Position numbers and translations under genes: made by a program. A stretch of 64,000 bases of DNA from Algoriphagus sp. GTDB lineage: Bacteria > Bacteroidota > Bacteroidia > Cytophagales > Cyclobacteriaceae. Shown one piece after another: positions 54,698 through 63,414 of this stretch (positions are counted from its first letter, which is position 1; each line of letters begins with the position of its first letter). The notes under the pieces were generated by a model. The model worked only from the letters and a program-made list of their open reading frames with translations, searched no databases and was not told where the DNA came from. The DNA lies in the NCBI RefSeq assembly GCF_024305035.1, contig NZ_JAMWZB010000002.1, positions 107,404-171,403 on the forward strand, in the 5' to 3' direction.

Positions 54698-55279
54698 CTC
54701 GATCGATTGGAGTGAGTGAATCACCTCCTTGAGTAGGCTCTGCCTCATTTGCAATTCAAATTCGCAATCCAAGGTCATTTCCTGTTTCAGAATTTCCAAA
54801 TCCAGACTTTTCACCAATTTCATCACCTCATTCATTTGAGGATAGGGGAAGTTGATTTTTACGCGCGATTTCAGGTGTTCCTCGATGATTTCATTGGCCT
54901 CAATGGCCAACAAAGCGGAGGTTTTGTAGGCTTGAATCAGGCCCCCAATCCCCAGTTTGGTGCCTCCGAAATAACGAACAACAACGATCAATATATAGGT
55001 TAGTTGATGCGAGCGAATCTGGCCCAAAATAGGGTCTCCGGCTGAATGATTGGGTTCGCCATCATCATTGGCTCGGTAATTTTCCCCGTCTTTTCCTAAA
55101 ACCCAAGCAAAGCAATGATGTCGGGCATCGTAAAAGGTTTTTCGTAAATCAGCAAGATGGGCTTTAATTTCCTCTTCGGTTTTTACTGGAAAAGCGAAAT
55201 AATGAAATTTACTGCTTTTGTCTTTATAAAGTCCCGAGGAGCTAGTGGCAAGGGTGCGATAGGTATCGGAAAGATCCAT
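54668..55279 (-). CDS. YigZ / IMPACT family protein
   Basis: A 203-residue protein. The UPF0029 domain shows SKFHYFAFPVKTEEEIKAHL, then DARHHCFAWVLGKDG, the DGEPNHSAGDPIL motif and VVRYFGGTKLGIGGLIQAYK. The C-terminal ~70 residues are the ferredoxin-like DUF1949. It has a proposed role in translation control but no proven reaction. Its 3' end overlaps the convergent exonuclease gene by 30 bases. Confidence 0.92.
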   Translation of the reverse strand: MDLSDTYRTLATSSSGLYKDKSSKFHYFAFPVKTEEEIKAHLADLRKTFYDARHHCFAWVLGKDGENYRANDDGEPNHSAGDPILGQIRSHQLTYILIVVVRYFGGTKLGIGGLIQAYKTSALLAIEANEIIEEHLKSRVKINFPYPQMNEVMKLVKSLDLEILKQEMTLDCEFELQMRQSLLKEVIHSLQSIELLEVLEIKE

Positions 55280-55398
55280 GGATGCGATCTAAGAGATCAA
55301 TTCAAATTTTGTATTCAACTATCGAAGGTAGAAAATTAATACAGTGGATTTCCTGAATCAGTTCGAATTGTCTTAATTTGGACAGATCAAACCATCCA

Positions 55399-55812
55399 AT
55401 GAGCTCGAAACTGACCCTTCAAAAAGTTCGATTTATCGATTTTCCAACGGCAACAGATACGACGGGAGTACTTCATTTTTTAGAAAGAAAAGACCTACTT
55501 CCCGGTGGAATCAAACGGGCTTTTTGGATCAGCCAGGTGAATGAGGAAGCCAAAAGGGGGAATCATGCCCATCGGCGTGAGTGCCAGGTTTTGGTAGCTG
55601 TCAGCGGAGTGGTAAAGGTAAGCACACAGCAGCCCGGTCAAAAGGCGGTTCAGTTTAAGTTGGATGGACCACAAGTGGGGCTTTTCATTCCGGCAATGAC
55701 CTGGGTAGAAACCCAATTTTCGCCCGGATCCATTCTTTTGGGTTTTTCCAATCACGAATTTTCTGAAAGCGATTATATCCGAGATTTCCATGAGTTTGAA
55801 AAATATCACTGA
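55399..55812 (+). CDS. FdtA/QdtA-type cupin (sugar 3,4-ketoisomerase-like)
   Basis: A 137-residue cupin. ATG 55399 (MSSKLTLQKVRFIDFPTATD) is preferred over a TTG seven codons earlier. The cupin core is RGNHAHRRECQVLVAVSG with the His pair, then PQVGLFIPAMTWVETQFSPG and VLGFSNHEFSESDYIRDF-type ending. FdtA/QdtA enzymes turn dTDP-4-keto-6-deoxyglucose into the 3-keto sugar. Its stop lies in the start region of the next gene (23-base overlap). It leads a glycan cassette with a FemAB-like protein and a GT2. Confidence 0.85.
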   Translation: MSSKLTLQKVRFIDFPTATDTTGVLHFLERKDLLPGGIKRAFWISQVNEEAKRGNHAHRRECQVLVAVSGVVKVSTQQPGQKAVQFKLDGPQVGLFIPAMTWVETQFSPGSILLGFSNHEFSESDYIRDFHEFEKYH

Positions 55813-56728
55813 CCAAGCATTTGGAGAGTATACACTCTCGGTATCTGAGGGAGATCCCTGTCAATTGGATTACTTTTTGGCATCCAATTTCAAGACCGAA
55901 AACCCATCCTCCTTGAAGGAATTTACCTGGAAAAAGGGCACAAAGGTATTGGCATGTCTTCCCGTCACCGTCCAGGAAGGAGGTGTTTTAACTTCGTTGG
56001 ATAAATCCCCTTTTGGAGGGATTTGGACGCAAACCACGCTGAAATCAAGGGATCTCCAAGAATTTATCCTTGCAGTGATGGAGTATGCACAGAAAATGGG
56101 ATTTAGGGAATTGCGCTTGATTCAAGCACCAAAACCATATGAGTCACATTCCGATTTGATCAATTACTTATTGTTCAAATCCGGTTTTGAGCTACAATCG
56201 ATTTTGTCTCATCAGTTTTTCTTAGGGAAGAAGAAAATCAAAAAAATGGTTGATCAGCGATTTGCCAAAACCATGGCGAAGTTGAAGCAGGAACAGGCTG
56301 AAATCCAATCCGGTTTTATAGCGCAATTTTCCTTTTTGAATGATATCAAAAAATGGAACCTAAACCGCGGGTATAATTTTGAAGTGGATGAGGATGGTTT
56401 GATTAGGCAGGTCTCCTTATTTCCGGCGCGATATTTTTTGATTTCAATCCTTAAGAACCAAAAGCCAATTGCCCATAGTTTGGCAGTTAAACTGACCTCA
56501 AATTCCTTCTATTATTTTCTTTCGGCTATCGATCCTGAGTCAGGATTAAAAAATGGAGGAGAGTACATGTTGATGAAATTGTTTCAGTTGGCCGTGGCAG
56601 AAAAATCTGAATTCATCGATTTAGGCACTTCTGATCAGCTTGGAGGTGCCAATCATCCCTTAATGTTTTTCAAATCACGTTTTTCCAACGATATTTCTAA
56701 TAAAGTCAATTGGATTAAGTTTCTTTGA
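55790..56728 (+). CDS. FemAB/GNAT-fold acyltransferase-like protein
   Basis: A 312-residue cytosolic protein. The C-terminal half carries the BioF2/FemAB-type GNAT core: FYYFLSAIDPESGLKNGGEY, then MLMKLFQLAVAEKSEFIDLG and LGGANHPLMFFKSRFS. The N-terminal half is a weaker, diverged GNAT-like domain (MEYAQKMGFRELRLIQAPKP). Such proteins transfer acyl or aminoacyl groups to sugars or peptidoglycan. Between a sugar ketoisomerase-like gene and a glycosyltransferase, it may acylate an amino sugar in a surface glycan. Substrate is inferred only. Confidence 0.8.
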   Translation: MSLKNITDQAFGEYTLSVSEGDPCQLDYFLASNFKTENPSSLKEFTWKKGTKVLACLPVTVQEGGVLTSLDKSPFGGIWTQTTLKSRDLQEFILAVMEYAQKMGFRELRLIQAPKPYESHSDLINYLLFKSGFELQSILSHQFFLGKKKIKKMVDQRFAKTMAKLKQEQAEIQSGFIAQFSFLNDIKKWNLNRGYNFEVDEDGLIRQVSLFPARYFLISILKNQKPIAHSLAVKLTSNSFYYFLSAIDPESGLKNGGEYMLMKLFQLAVAEKSEFIDLGTSDQLGGANHPLMFFKSRFSNDISNKVNWIKFL

Positions 56729-56730
56729 TT

Positions 56731-57678
56731 ATGGTAAAACCTAGGGTTTGTATTATTTGCATTGCTTACAATCATGAGCACTGGATCCAGGAGGCCCTGG
56801 AGAGTGTTGCTATGCAGGATTATTATCACAAGGAACTCATCATTGTCGATAATGGGAGCAGCGACCAAACCCGTGACAAAATCCAATCCTGGGTTACGAG
56901 TTTTACGGGATTATTTACAGTCAAAACCATTTTTAAAAATGAGGAGCAGCCCTACTGCGCGCTTTTCAATGAGGTATTAGCCGAAGTAGACTGTGAGTAT
57001 GTGGTAGATTTGGCCGGAGATGATGTCTTTTACCCAGATCATCTGAGCCAGTCGGTGAAACTTCTGGAAAAGGATAACCAGGCAGCTTTTGTTTTTTCGG
57101 ATGCCTATATTTTGGACCAAAGGGGGGGGGTAAATAATTTCTACAAGCGAAATGGCTTTGGGGAATTGATGGAAGTGATCGAGTTGGGAATTATCTACGA
57201 AACCTTACTGAAACGGAGTTTTATCTGTGCAGCCACGATAGTATTTAACGCCCGAATTCTAAAAGCAGAAGGGGGATACGATGCGAGTTTATACTACGAG
57301 GATTTTGATATTCAACTTCGCCTGACCCGAAAATATCCTGTTTTGTTTTCTAATCACGTGGGGGTCTTAAAGCGTCAGCATCGCAATTCAATGTCCGCCG
57401 GCCAATATGCCAGTCACCGCTCAAATATGCTGCCTAGTACGGTTTTGATTTGTGAAAAGGCAAAAGAGATGAATCGTACGCCACAGGAAGATCATGCTTT
57501 GGGAGAGCGGGTCATGTACGAGCTCAAACACGCCCTATGGTCGGCCAATTTTCAAGCGGCAGATTCATTAATTGATCTTGGGAAAAGGCTAAAAATTAAA
57601 CGACCTCTTTTTGGATTTTATAAGCTTTGGGCCAAAAGTAGAATCGATATTTCCTGGATTTACGAAAAAGCCACTTAG
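56731..57678 (+). CDS. Glycosyltransferase family 2, with an internal G9 tract
   Basis: A 315-residue GT-A enzyme. ATG 56731 (MVKPRVCIICIAYNHEHWIQ) is chosen over a TTG two codons upstream. VDNGSSDQTRDK and the DLAGDDVFYPDHL motif (metal-binding DxD type) are clear, and YYEDFDIQLRLTRK matches the acceptor-side ED. A run of nine G at 57122-57130 encodes the Gly-Gly after Arg131. One base gained or lost would truncate the protein. It ends the glycan cassette; its stop overlaps the convergent M16 gene by 4 bases. Confidence 0.92.
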   Translation: MVKPRVCIICIAYNHEHWIQEALESVAMQDYYHKELIIVDNGSSDQTRDKIQSWVTSFTGLFTVKTIFKNEEQPYCALFNEVLAEVDCEYVVDLAGDDVFYPDHLSQSVKLLEKDNQAAFVFSDAYILDQRGGVNNFYKRNGFGELMEVIELGIIYETLLKRSFICAATIVFNARILKAEGGYDASLYYEDFDIQLRLTRKYPVLFSNHVGVLKRQHRNSMSAGQYASHRSNMLPSTVLICEKAKEMNRTPQEDHALGERVMYELKHALWSANFQAADSLIDLGKRLKIKRPLFGFYKLWAKSRIDISWIYEKAT

Positions 57679-58946
57679 CCTACGATTACTTCCAGGAATG
57701 GGGAATCTTTAAAATACTTTTCTCCGGTTTGAAGGATGTCTTCAGATGAAAACCGTCTTAGAAACTCCAGTTTTTTGGCGTAAAAATCCAAATCTAAGCC
57801 AGAATGATGAACGGCTCGGAATCGATCCATCAGATCAAAAGAAGAGCTAAAACGACTCAACATCTGACCGATCTGGTAGTTCCGGACCGTTTCAAGTTCC
57901 TCCTGTTCCAAAGGTTCATGGACCAACCGCTGGATTTCACGATGGATTTCAGAAATGACTTCGCGGTTAAACGATTTCTGGACATCGGCACTGATGACCC
58001 AATAATTTGAGTTTCCGATTTCAGCTAGGCTGGAAAAGATTCCATAGGTGTGCCCTTTGTCTTCACGGATGTTTTTGATCAATCGAGAGCCAAAATACCC
58101 ACCCAGTATGGTATTGAAAATGCTGAGAGAAATAAAATCCGGGTGATTTTTTGGGATAGAATAATAGCCTAGGCGAATGCTACTTTGAACCGCTGTTTCA
58201 CGATTCTCGTGTAGTACCTCCATGGGGTTGAATTCATGGGAAATGATTCCCGAAGCCTTTGTTCTGATGGGGATTTGTTCAAGAAAATCTAAGATGTTTC
58301 TAAGCTTTTGGGAACTAAAGTCTCCTGAAATAAAGATTTCTGTTTCTTGCCACAATAAATGATCCCGATAAAAATGAATTTTTTCTGGATCGATGAGATC
58401 AACCTCCTTCTCTCCAATTTCAAAGCCGTAGGGATGCGTTGCTCCAAAGAGGCCTTTTCGAAACAACTGTCCTGCCCGAGAGGAGGTTCTTTCTCGTTCG
58501 AGTTGAATACTCAATCTTCGTTGGGACTTTCGTTTTTCCAGTATTTCTGGAGTAAAACTGGGTTGTTGAATCAGGTCCACCATCAACTCCAATACCGCCA
58601 TGAGGTGCTTTTGAGTACTCAAAAGCGAGAGGCCCTCTTTGGAAAAAGTCAAAATTGGGCTGATTTCACTGGCGTGAAAGTCAAGGAAATTAGCGACATC
58701 CTGGCTAGACTTACTGGTGGTACCTTCCGATAGCATCTGTAAGGTAAAAGACGGAAGAAGGGTTTGCTCGAGGGGAAGCTTGTCCCGCTGCCCTTGGCAG
58801 GTGATGTCTATTTTTACCGCATCAATTCCCTGAGTGGGAAAATAAAAAACGTGGATTCCATTGGAGAGCGTAAATTTTTCCGGATAGCGTAATTCAAAAT
58901 CCTCCGGAATTTTAAATTCAGGTGCTTGACTTCGGTCTAATAGCAT
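57675..58946 (-). CDS. M16-family peptidase-like protein without the zinc motif
   Basis: A 423-residue protein with the M16 fold in two halves (VFYFPTQGIDAVKIDITCQG at the start; YYSIPKNHPDFISLSIFNTI and GGYFGSRLIKNIREDKGHTY in the second). The HxxEH zinc site is absent: where it should lie the sequence reads LLPSFTLQMLSEGTTSKSSQ. The R-Y pair region of the second half is kept (REDKGHTYGIF). It is thus the non-catalytic subunit type, which usually pairs with an active M16; none is in the window. Its start overlaps the porV stop by one base, so it is part of the T9SS operon. Confidence 0.88.
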   Translation of the reverse strand: MLLDRSQAPEFKIPEDFELRYPEKFTLSNGIHVFYFPTQGIDAVKIDITCQGQRDKLPLEQTLLPSFTLQMLSEGTTSKSSQDVANFLDFHASEISPILTFSKEGLSLLSTQKHLMAVLELMVDLIQQPSFTPEILEKRKSQRRLSIQLERERTSSRAGQLFRKGLFGATHPYGFEIGEKEVDLIDPEKIHFYRDHLLWQETEIFISGDFSSQKLRNILDFLEQIPIRTKASGIISHEFNPMEVLHENRETAVQSSIRLGYYSIPKNHPDFISLSIFNTILGGYFGSRLIKNIREDKGHTYGIFSSLAEIGNSNYWVISADVQKSFNREVISEIHREIQRLVHEPLEQEELETVRNYQIGQMLSRFSSSFDLMDRFRAVHHSGLDLDFYAKKLEFLRRFSSEDILQTGEKYFKDSPFLEVIVG

Positions 58947-60160
58947 TAGTTGGATGCGATCGTATAAAGCAAGGAGAACCTCAGGGTCTCTGCAAGTGGA
59001 TGGTTTTGGGTTTGAGGTACCAAGTAGGAGAAGTCGAAACCTAGTCTTTTCAGATCAAAACCTGCACCCATGGTAAAATATCTTCGTCCACCTTTGTTTG
59101 GATTTTCATAAAAATACCCCGTTCTCAAGGCAAATTTTTCATTGTAGGAGTATTCTACCCCGAAAGAAACCATCACTTCCTGTAACTCCTCGGAAAATCC
59201 ATCCGGAGCGTCGGCAAAAGAACCGAACATACCCGAAATCAAGGGTCTATTGGGATCTTTACCTCTCAAGACTTCCAAATTGCCATTTTCATCGGTGTAG
59301 AGGCTTCCATTATCGTTGGTTCGATAAACCGGAGGAGTAGGAACTAAAAGTTTGTTGAAATCCAGGGCAAAGGTGATGGAGTTCAATTCATTCAATTCGA
59401 TCCCATAAGCGGTCCCGATTCTGAAATTTGTGGGGATGAAGTCCAAATCGTCTGCAGAATTGTAGGTGATTTTTGGACCGATATTGGTCAAGCTAACACC
59501 CCAGGAGAAGGTTCCTTCTCTAGACCCCGCCAAGATGGGTTTTGAATAATAAAGTCCTACATCCGTGCCCACACTGACACCGGGTCTTCCTTCAGATCCT
59601 CCCACCGAAGAAATACTTCCGGATAAATTGGAATGAATAAATCGAGCGGAGATCCCCAGGCCTAAATTAGAAGATAATTTTCTAGAGTAAGTACCCCCGA
59701 TGGCAATATCCCGGGGATTGAATTCTCCCAGCGGATTCCCCCGTCCATCGGTGAGTTGGATATCGCCCATGTTAAAATAACGAAGATCAAAACCAAAGGC
59801 CGAATTTTCATCAATTTTGAAAAAGCCCGTCAGGTAGCTCAAAGACATGTCGTTCACCAATTTGCCAAGCCAAGGTGAGTAGGAAAGGGAAAACCCTGAG
59901 TTATCTTTAACAAAAGCAAGTTTGCCAGCATTCCAGTGCGCCGAATTGGCATCCGGAGAGGTAGCCACTCCCACATCTCCCATTGCCGAATGTCTGGAGT
60001 CGGGTGCAAAATTCAAAAATGGAACAGCCGTCGTAATGACACGGCGGTCTGGGTCCTGACCGGAAATGATTACAGAGTTTTGTGCAATGGTCGAATAGCT
60101 AGCCAGAGCGAAAAGTGCAATCAGTATGCTTGTCCGGTTTGTTTTGGCCATAGATTTCAT
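58946..60160 (-). CDS. porV: Type IX secretion outer-membrane shuttle protein PorV
   Basis: A 404-residue protein with a signal peptide ending near SYSTIAQ. The mature N-terminus SVIISGQDPDRRVITTAVPF and the FLNFAPDSRHSAMGDVGVAT signature with DANSAHWNAGKLAFV are characteristic of PorV (LptO). The rest is a FadL-like beta barrel with blocks such as LGLGISARFIHSNLSGSIS and the C-terminal strand PLAETLRFSLLYTIASN. PorV takes folded cargo from the T9SS translocon to the PorU attachment complex. It overlaps porU upstream by 4 bases and the M16-like gene by one. Confidence 0.95.
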   Translation of the reverse strand: MKSMAKTNRTSILIALFALASYSTIAQNSVIISGQDPDRRVITTAVPFLNFAPDSRHSAMGDVGVATSPDANSAHWNAGKLAFVKDNSGFSLSYSPWLGKLVNDMSLSYLTGFFKIDENSAFGFDLRYFNMGDIQLTDGRGNPLGEFNPRDIAIGGTYSRKLSSNLGLGISARFIHSNLSGSISSVGGSEGRPGVSVGTDVGLYYSKPILAGSREGTFSWGVSLTNIGPKITYNSADDLDFIPTNFRIGTAYGIELNELNSITFALDFNKLLVPTPPVYRTNDNGSLYTDENGNLEVLRGKDPNRPLISGMFGSFADAPDGFSEELQEVMVSFGVEYSYNEKFALRTGYFYENPNKGGRRYFTMGAGFDLKRLGFDFSYLVPQTQNHPLAETLRFSLLYTIASN

Positions 60161-63100
60161 TCAATTATGATTTTCCCGCTGGCAATAGCAGTGGTTTGAT
60201 CCACTTCTGACTGTAGCGCTATTTTGTAAATATAAGTTCCTTTTGCTGGATATTTGGTTTGGTTTTGTAAAAAAATCCAAGATAAATCATCAATCACAGC
60301 ATCAGCTTCCACTAAACGAAGGGAATCTTCAAATAGTATTCGTCCTTCTGAGGTATAAACTACTAAGATTAAATTAAGGTTTTCACCCGGTCGATTATGG
60401 TTGATTTCAAACTTGCTTTGAAGAGAGGTGGGATTGGGGAAAGTGGAGTGAGAAAGGATTTGAATCCGTTCACTTCCTGCCACCTCGATTGGGTAGGTTC
60501 GGGTCGTTTCATTGCCTGCCAAATCAAATGCGGTAATTCGGACTTGGTTGCTTCCTTCCCGCAGCGCAGTGAGCGTTAGATTTACTTTTCCACGGATAAA
60601 GTCCCCCTCTAGTGCTTGGTAGTCGTTGTTTAGAATCACCGGAGGGCTATCATTGACTTGCAGAATCAAGTTTTTACTAGGGTCTAGCCCACTGATATCA
60701 ATTCCACTGCGGTCTTCTAGGGTGATTTCAGCCGGGATTTGGCGGGTTTGAAAGGATTCTGCTTGATCGGCAGGGATGCCATCCACCCATAAATTGACGA
60801 TTGGTCCGGCTTCATCTTCTGCAAACCCCTGTGCTAATCCGCCGAGTAGCGGACGACTAAACCCGGAGGCGTCTTGTTGCCGCTGCTCATCGACTGCAAA
60901 AATTCGGATTGCCCCTCTTGCGGTCTGTTCGGCTACCTGAGCCGGGATTTTCAGTTTTCCGGAAATGGTTCCATTTGCAACGGGTACATTCCCTTGAAAA
61001 AGCAGTGTTTTTTCCTCTGTAAACACCGTGCTGCTACTTTCATCCCCCAAGGTCTCCACGGGTTTGGGGCGGTCCCAAACTTGAATGAGAGCCGATCCAT
61101 TAAATTGGCTAGCTAATTCACCGGATTCCGGATCGACGACCTCGGCTTCATAGCTGACTTCACTTGCCGCAGAAAGCGATTCTACCTTTTCTCCCCTTTG
61201 ATTTTTCAATTCGGTAAGTCTGACCTCAAAGTTGGGTGAGGCTAATCGGAGCGAAGGGTCTCCTAAGAGGCTGAAATTCCGGTTGAGTGAGCCATTCAAA
61301 CTGTTGTTTTTGGTTTCTTTGAAAATTGATCCCAGATCAGCGAATGCCTGATCTGGGGTTTGAAAAACCGCTTGGACAAAAGCTTGATTCAAGGAAAAAT
61401 TGATACTACTGAAAACCGGCCTTCCAGTGGTCAATAAACCAATTGCCCCTTTTGCTTCGACGGTCAATAATTCTTCTGCTGCTGAACGGATAAATGGACT
61501 ATCGTGGCGCCCAAATTCGCAAGTGGCCGTAATCCAAAGCGGAAGGTTTCGTTGAACGGGCCAGTCTTGGATATCCTCTATCCGAAAAACCTGCTCTGCG
61601 GCAAGGGTAGTTTCATTGCCGTGTCCGATGTAATTTAAAAACAAAGTACCCTCCTGTAAGGTGCTTTTTAAAGCTTCTCTGGCAGCAGGTATCCGTTGGG
61701 TGTTTCCCTCGCGAATTTGCTCATACCGATCCAAATAAAGCTTGGTTTGACTGAACTCTGGATGATTGGTGGCCAAATAGTGACTGTGTGATTCGGCATC
61801 TCGGAGGTGAATATTAGTATCTGCATCATCGGCCATCAAGGTAAAATTTCGTTTCCATTGCAGGCCAGAGGGGTTGGATTCGTACTGGATTATTTTTTCG
61901 ACCACGATGCGGGCTTCTCTGGAGTTGATCACCGGTAGTCTACCTACTCCGATTTGAAGGATTTCATCACCCTCCCTGCTTTCGATCCATTCTCCTTGGC
62001 CAAAATCAAGTAAGCCAAAAAAATCATCCGAACTAAATGTTGTCAGCGGATTGAGACTGGTTCTGCTGGTATAGGTTGGGATCAAATTGGGTCTACCCCC
62101 TAGTCTCCCTTTGTAATCGTAAGTTCCTTTTCCAAAAAGTAATACATTTTTCAACTGCTTTCCCCGATGGTAATGCCAGGCGATAAAGTTGCGGATAGCC
62201 ACGGGGTCAGGATTTCCATAGCCAAATTCATCATAAATGGCCGGTAACCGAACTACCTCAGCAACTACCCCCTGTGAAAGTTTGTGAATTCGAAGGGATT
62301 CGGCAGCTTGGAGGAGTAAATCCGGACTGATAATCAATAAATCAGGCCAAACGGTGGAGCCTCGAAGGTTCGGGTCAACCGGAGCCAACTGCTCAATGGC
62401 TTGAATATCTTTGTCCTCAAAAATAACTATTTCAGAGGCATTGATCTGAACGGGGTTCCCCGCATGTGAAATTTGTATGGGCTGGTAAAAATCTTCAATT
62501 GCCCAAACGAACTGCTCTTCTCGGAGGTGAAGGTTGCTGAAGTTTTGGCTGGATTGGTAAGCCCCACTGGAGGGATTTTCAGGGTCAATGGGCCTTCCTA
62601 CCAGCACATAATTCAAGTACCCAGAAGCTGATGAATTGCTACTTTGGTATTCAAGGCGGAGGGCATTGAGTTGACCATTTTCAGGCTGAAATTCAGCTTG
62701 AAACTCCGATTCGATTCCCTTGATGCCGTAGGTGGAGCTAGGAATAGCAGCGATTTCGAGGGATTGAATAACTTGTTCCTGAGCTATAATTTCAAACTTT
62801 CCCCCCCCGGTGGAAGCACTCATCAAAACGCCTCGAATTTTCCAAAGTTTGTCGCTTGAGCTTGCTAAATCAACGGCAAAAGACCGAGATCCGCCTGCTC
62901 GAATGGGATCAGAGTACCAAACTCTCCCAGAATTTAAAAGATTAACCGCATCTTCTTTGATTGATTTCCACTGATATAAAGTTGAGCCTATGGAGTTTGT
63001 TTCAATAGCTTCCACTTTTCGGATTCGTTGGGGCTGTTGGGTCTGTCCAATCAGGTAATTTAAGGTATCCAGGTAATAATGGTGGCGGTAGGAAGGATTT

Positions 63101-63414
63101 CCCAGCGAATCGGAAATGACATGTGGACCGGTGAGAAAAACCCGCAGGCCGGTGGCTGTTTCTTCAGCTGGGATTTCTCGTAAATCCAAACTGGCAGAAT
63201 CCAGCTTTTGGGGAAGTCGTCCCGGATATCCAAAAAAAGAAACCTGGGAGGGTTCCGACCAGCCCAGTTCGGCCAATTGTTGATTTGAAATTTCATATAT
63301 CCCGGTTTGGGTGACTGGGAACTTATAAAATCGCCCTTGAGCCAAAGTCTGCTCCATGAGCAGAAAAAGCCCAGCTATTCCCAGAAGTATTTTTATTCGT
63401 GAATGTAAAATCAT
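60157..63414 (-). CDS. porU: Type IX secretion system sortase PorU
   Basis: A 1085-residue C25 protease. A signal peptide ends near TLAQGRF. The mature N-terminus FYKFPVTQTGIYEISNQQLA is typical of PorU. The catalytic His598 is in NYIGHGNET and Cys632 in TATCEFGRHD, 34 residues apart. A T9SS C-terminal domain lies at about 1000-1085 (LSHSTFPNPTSLQSKF, then KGTYIYKIALQ). PorU removes the cargo signal and attaches cargo to surface lipid. A run of eight G (complement of 62811-62818) lies near residue 200. It overlaps pssA by 4 bases upstream and porV by 4 bases downstream. Confidence 0.95.
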   Translation of the reverse strand: MILHSRIKILLGIAGLFLLMEQTLAQGRFYKFPVTQTGIYEISNQQLAELGWSEPSQVSFFGYPGRLPQKLDSASLDLREIPAEETATGLRVFLTGPHVISDSLGNPSYRHHYYLDTLNYLIGQTQQPQRIRKVEAIETNSIGSTLYQWKSIKEDAVNLLNSGRVWYSDPIRAGGSRSFAVDLASSSDKLWKIRGVLMSASTGGGKFEIIAQEQVIQSLEIAAIPSSTYGIKGIESEFQAEFQPENGQLNALRLEYQSSNSSASGYLNYVLVGRPIDPENPSSGAYQSSQNFSNLHLREEQFVWAIEDFYQPIQISHAGNPVQINASEIVIFEDKDIQAIEQLAPVDPNLRGSTVWPDLLIISPDLLLQAAESLRIHKLSQGVVAEVVRLPAIYDEFGYGNPDPVAIRNFIAWHYHRGKQLKNVLLFGKGTYDYKGRLGGRPNLIPTYTSRTSLNPLTTFSSDDFFGLLDFGQGEWIESREGDEILQIGVGRLPVINSREARIVVEKIIQYESNPSGLQWKRNFTLMADDADTNIHLRDAESHSHYLATNHPEFSQTKLYLDRYEQIREGNTQRIPAAREALKSTLQEGTLFLNYIGHGNETTLAAEQVFRIEDIQDWPVQRNLPLWITATCEFGRHDSPFIRSAAEELLTVEAKGAIGLLTTGRPVFSSINFSLNQAFVQAVFQTPDQAFADLGSIFKETKNNSLNGSLNRNFSLLGDPSLRLASPNFEVRLTELKNQRGEKVESLSAASEVSYEAEVVDPESGELASQFNGSALIQVWDRPKPVETLGDESSSTVFTEEKTLLFQGNVPVANGTISGKLKIPAQVAEQTARGAIRIFAVDEQRQQDASGFSRPLLGGLAQGFAEDEAGPIVNLWVDGIPADQAESFQTRQIPAEITLEDRSGIDISGLDPSKNLILQVNDSPPVILNNDYQALEGDFIRGKVNLTLTALREGSNQVRITAFDLAGNETTRTYPIEVAGSERIQILSHSTFPNPTSLQSKFEINHNRPGENLNLILVVYTSEGRILFEDSLRLVEADAVIDDLSWIFLQNQTKYPAKGTYIYKIALQSEVDQTTAIASGKIIIE

